Below, piece after piece: positions 7,260-9,702 of a stretch of 9,702 bases of DNA (positions within the stretch are counted from its first letter, which is position 1; every line of letters begins with the position of its first letter). This stretch comes from Bog-473 sp036502025. Its GTDB lineage: Bacteria; Actinomycetota; Acidimicrobiia; Acidimicrobiales; RAAP-2. The stretch lies in the NCBI GenBank assembly GCA_036502025.1, contig DASXZJ010000117.1:1-9702 (forward strand). Reading direction: 5' to 3'. A program made the position numbers and the translations under genes. The notes under the pieces were generated by a model that was not told where the DNA came from, ran no database searches, and saw nothing but the letters and a program-made list of their open reading frames with translations.

Positions 7260-8042
7260 TCAATCCGGACGAGCTGGTTCTCCGTGCTCGGCGTTGGGAA
7301 GGCCGCGTCGCCAGTAGGCCTTGGCCGAAATCTGATCTTGCGCCAGACCCCGCTCCGCCAGAACTCGCTGGATGCGCCGCACCACGCCCGTTTCCGCGGC
7401 GACGTAGACGTGTCCGCGCCCGACGGGCAGGGCGATGTCGGCCAGCGCCTCCTCCAGCAGCGACACCTCACCCGGGGCCGAACGGCCCGATCGGTAGGCA
7501 AAGCGAAGGTGTAACCGCGGCGCGTGGCGCGCCTCGGGCTCCTGTTCATCGGCCGGCGTGTCGACCTCGAACAACGCCGTCGCCGTTGCTTCGGCCGGGA
7601 GAGCCTCAATCATCGCCTGCGCCCCGGGCATGCCGGTCTCGTCTCCGATGAAGAGATGCCAATCGGCACTCAGCTGCGGCGTGATCTTGCCGCGTGGGCC
7701 GATGGCGTCGATCCGGTCACCAACTCTGGCGGCGCGGATCCAATCAGTACCGGGTCCGGCGCCGTGCAAGGAAACGTCGATGGTCACCGCTGGGGGCGCG
7801 GCATTGAATGAGCGAATCGTGTAGCGGCGATTCGTAACCTTCCCGTCCGCCCGTGGCACACGCAACATTAGGTCCTGACCGGCCACGTACCGAAGACCTT
7901 CGAGCCCAGGAGCGGTCAGGACCACCCTGCGCATGGTGGGGCTAAGCGGTCCAGTATCGACAACTTCGAGGTGCCAGAGGCTGGCGTCCGCCAACGGCCC
8001 GCCAGCTTGGCCGACCAACTCGAGCATTCGATCAGAAGCCAT
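7260..8042 (-). CDS. Siderophore-interacting protein (FAD-dependent ferric-siderophore reductase family)
   Basis: The 260-residue protein is predicted to release iron in the cytosol by reducing ferric siderophores with NAD(P)H through FAD. The FAD-binding barrel runs to about residue 120 and contains RRYTIRSF (72-79), the family RxYTxR motif. The C-terminal nucleotide domain contains FIGDETGMP (131-139) and HVYVAAETG (211-219), and ends in the characteristic YWRRG (243-247). Start choice is uncertain: the frame continues to a GTG at 8180 (306 residues), but those 46 extra residues do not resemble the family N-terminus and the ATG at 8042 gives the usual length. Neither has a clear ribosome binding site. 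The kinase gene follows directly on the same strand. No siderophore synthesis or uptake genes, and no iron-box sequence that I recognise, are in the window. Distinguishing siderophore reduction from another flavin reductase role needs experiment. Confidence 0.87.
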   Translation of the reverse strand: MASDRMLELVGQAGGPLADASLWHLEVVDTGPLSPTMRRVVLTAPGLEGLRYVAGQDLMLRVPRADGKVTNRRYTIRSFNAAPPAVTIDVSLHGAGPGTDWIRAARVGDRIDAIGPRGKITPQLSADWHLFIGDETGMPGAQAMIEALPAEATATALFEVDTPADEQEPEARHAPRLHLRFAYRSGRSAPGEVSLLEEALADIALPVGRGHVYVAAETGVVRRIQRVLAERGLAQDQISAKAYWRRGLPNAEHGEPARPD

Positions 8043-8240
8043 ATCAGGCAGGTCTACCAGGAGACGATCAGTCGGCCCTCTCGAGTTGGGAGACGGATAC
8101 GTCGAGCAACTGGCCATCAATGCAACGACCGGCATCCCAGTGTCGTCAAGGGCGGGGCCCGGCCAAACCTCGACGGCCACGGTCAGCTACCGAGTGTCTC
8201 GCGTGTCGCTCAGCCCCGCCGGCATGTTCTGGTCACCCGC

Positions 8241-8255
8241 ACGTTCTAGAAACGT
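8241..8255. promoter_or_regulatory. Inverted repeat upstream of the reductase gene
   Basis: ACGTT (8241-8245) and AACGT (8251-8255) are inverted copies around CTAGA, with an embedded palindrome TTCTAGAA. The 7-mer GTCACCC flanks it as a direct repeat at 8232-8238 and 8254-8260, 22 bases apart (about two helical turns). It lies in the 123 bases between the longest possible reductase start and the divergent peptidase start. It could be an operator for either gene; function is a guess. Confidence 0.3.
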
Positions 8256-8268
8256 CACCCCTCGGGGC

Positions 8269-8305
8269 TTGACTCGCCGCCAATACTAGATAGTATATCG
8301 AGTAT
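8269..8305 (+). promoter_or_regulatory. Promoter with overlapping dyad for the S53 peptidase
   Basis: A -35-like TTGACT (8269-8274) and a -10-like TAGTAT (8291-8296) are separated by 16 bases. The -10 is the right arm of a perfect dyad ATACTA-GA-TAGTAT (8283-8296). A further AGTAT (8301-8305) runs into the ATG at 8304, so the half-site ATACT/AGTAT recurs at exact 9-base steps (8283, 8292, 8301). The predicted transcription start is about 8303-8305, at the start codon. On the other strand the same region gives TATACT (8292-8297) with a weak -35, CTGACC, which could drive the divergent reductase gene. Confidence 0.6.
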
Positions 8306-9689
8306 GCATCCCCGGTCAGACCTCGTGATGGAACACATAAGGCGCTGGTTCAAGGCCGTCATGCTCCCTCGCCCGCACCTCCTGGTCGCCGGTGCAGCGG
8401 TCTCAATCCTGCTCCTGGCCGGCGGCGTCGGGCCGGCCGACGCAACCATGCGGGCACAACAAGGCGGGACGGCCGACTGCGAGTCCGTGGCGACTTGCTA
8501 CACCCCGCAGCAGCTCGAGGTCGCCTACGGCGTCCAACCGCTGCTCCAGCGCGGCATCGATGGGCGTGGCGAGACCGTGGTGTTGCCCGAGCTGGCCGAG
8601 TCGCGGCTCTCTCCTCAAGTCTCCGACCTGCGCCAGGATTTCGCCGCCTTCGACCGTCTGTTCCACCTGTCGGCGCCACGCCTCAAGGTGGTGAGCACGT
8701 TCCCCCATCCCACCCACCCCTGGTACGCCTTCGGCGAGGAAGTCTTGGACGCCGAGGTGGTCCACTCGATCGCGCCGCGCGCCGCGCTCACCATTCTGTT
8801 GGTTAAGGGGAACTCCCTGGATAGTGCCGACAACGCTGTCGCGGCGTCTGTGGCCGCCCTGCGCCTGGGTGCCTCGAAGGGCGGCATCATCTCTCTCAGC
8901 CCCGCCGGGCAGATCGGCGGAGAGCACTGCGTCACCCCTGCCCAGGTGGACCAGTTGAACACCGCGCTGGAGGAAGTCGCGGCCCATCACGTCACCGTGG
9001 TGGCAGCCAGCGGCGACGTCGGTGCGGCCGGCGAGCCGTGCGCCCTCATCACAGCCCTCGGCGGGAATGGTCCCAGATCCACCCCGATCAAGGAGGTCGG
9101 GCTCGTCACCTCCGACCCGTTCGTCCTCAGCGCCGGCGGCACGACGCTCGACGCGAACCATTCGACGGGTGCCTGGATCGACGAGACCGCCTGGGGCGCG
9201 CCATACGGCGATCCGGGCTCCTTCTTTCAGGCGTCGGGCGGGGGGTTCAGCGATCTCTTCGCTCGACCCTCGTATCAGAACGGTGTCCAGGGGATTGGCA
9301 CCATGCGCGGCATCCCCGACGTCGCCGCTGACGCCAACTCTCACACCGGTTTTCCCGTCGTCACGGGCAATGGTGGCCGGGGGTACGAGCTCAGTGGGCA
9401 CGCCGGAACGAGTGCGGCCGCGCCCATCTGGGCCGGCATCATCGCCCTCGCCGACCAGTACGCGAAGCGTCATCTCGGCTTCGTCAACCCGGCTATTTAC
9501 CAGATCGGCCTCAGTTCGCAGTACCACCAGGCCTTCCACGACATAACGGTGGGCAACAACACGGCCGAGTTCCCTCCCGAGACGATCGTGGGCTACCAGG
9601 CTGGCTCGGGTTGGGATCCGGTGACCGGCTGGGGCAGCCCCGATGCTGAGGCGCTGGTGCCCCTGCTTGCTCGCTATGCGAGCCCCTGA
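8304..9689 (+). CDS. Secreted S53 (sedolisin/kumamolisin-type) serine-carboxyl peptidase lacking a prodomain
   Basis: The 461-residue protein is a predicted extracellular acid-active endopeptidase. A positively charged start (RRWFK, 13-17) precedes a hydrophobic core (about 26-42) and a likely signal-peptidase site after Ala-Asp-Ala (45-47). The catalytic domain opens at CYTPQQLEVAYGV (65-77). The Glu-Asp pair is Glu145 and Asp149 in GEEVLDAEVVHSIAP. The oxyanion Asp is Asp238 in ASGDVG. The nucleophile is Ser370 in GTSAAAP. Calcium-site aspartates fit Asp413 (FHDIT) and Asp438 (GWDPVTGWGSP). S53 enzymes usually carry an activation prodomain of nearly 200 residues between signal and catalytic domain; here fewer than 20 residues fit there. 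No ribosome binding site precedes ATG 8304, which agrees with leaderless translation; ATG 8328 is an alternative that still leaves a signal peptide. It is divergent from the reductase gene. Cys59, Cys65, Cys209 and Cys246 could form disulfides. Confidence 0.92.
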   Translation: MHPRSDLVMEHIRRWFKAVMLPRPHLLVAGAAVSILLLAGGVGPADATMRAQQGGTADCESVATCYTPQQLEVAYGVQPLLQRGIDGRGETVVLPELAESRLSPQVSDLRQDFAAFDRLFHLSAPRLKVVSTFPHPTHPWYAFGEEVLDAEVVHSIAPRAALTILLVKGNSLDSADNAVAASVAALRLGASKGGIISLSPAGQIGGEHCVTPAQVDQLNTALEEVAAHHVTVVAASGDVGAAGEPCALITALGGNGPRSTPIKEVGLVTSDPFVLSAGGTTLDANHSTGAWIDETAWGAPYGDPGSFFQASGGGFSDLFARPSYQNGVQGIGTMRGIPDVAADANSHTGFPVVTGNGGRGYELSGHAGTSAAAPIWAGIIALADQYAKRHLGFVNPAIYQIGLSSQYHQAFHDITVGNNTAEFPPETIVGYQAGSGWDPVTGWGSPDAEALVPLLARYASP

Positions 9690-9702
9690 CGAAGCCGTCG
9701 AC

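Noticed and set aside
8043..8180. 46-residue N-terminal extension of the siderophore-interacting protein from GTG 8180
   Set aside because: It is not excluded, but it does not resemble the family N-terminus and has no ribosome binding site; the ATG at 8042 gives the usual length.
8403..9539. A 378-codon minus-strand open frame inside the S53 peptidase
   Set aside because: Antisense shadow; the opposite strand encodes a complete catalytic domain with all expected motifs.

Overview
The window is GC-rich and strongly biased to G/C at third codon positions, with tightly packed genes, GTG starts and long open frames opposite real genes. Together with an isobutyryl-CoA-mutase-type enzyme, a DrrAB-like exporter and many coding-strand switches, this suggests a high-GC Gram-positive bacterium (Actinomycetota). 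The class cannot be fixed from the sequence alone. There are ten well-supported protein genes and one possible leader peptide. I see no rRNA, tRNA, CRISPR array or insertion sequence.

Bases 1-3780: an isocitrate/isopropylmalate dehydrogenase-family gene (+) runs tail to tail into a minus-strand unit. In transcription order that unit is a MarR-type regulator, a cobalamin-dependent acyl-CoA mutase large subunit, and its separate B12-binding small subunit. The mutase would normally be labelled methylmalonyl-CoA mutase, but the two residues that select the substrate are Phe and Gln, the isobutyryl-CoA mutase pattern. The unit therefore looks like a regulated isobutyryl-CoA/n-butyryl-CoA (branched/straight acyl-CoA) interconversion operon.

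Bases 3781-6147: divergent from the MarR gene lies a PAT/MnaT-type GNAT acetyltransferase, with a long imperfect dyad between the two starts. A hairpin follows it, then a two-gene DrrAB-like ABC-2 exporter (ATPase and permease, ATGA overlap). A 12-codon reading frame with a strong ribosome binding site overlaps the ATPase start.

Bases 6148-8303: this more accessory-looking stretch has less extreme third-position G/C. It holds a small two-helix membrane protein whose 3' end is antisense to the 3' end of an aminoglycoside-phosphotransferase-fold kinase. The kinase is co-directional with, and just downstream of, an FAD-dependent siderophore-interacting (ferric-siderophore reductase) protein.

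Bases 8304-9702: a secreted S53 (sedolisin) serine-carboxyl peptidase has a signal peptide and all catalytic residues but no room for the usual activation prodomain. Its promoter carries a perfect dyad over the -10 box and appears to give a leaderless mRNA. The most checkable points of interest are the mutase substrate signature, the two regulatory dyads, the prodomain-less peptidase, the leader ORF, and the antisense overlap.
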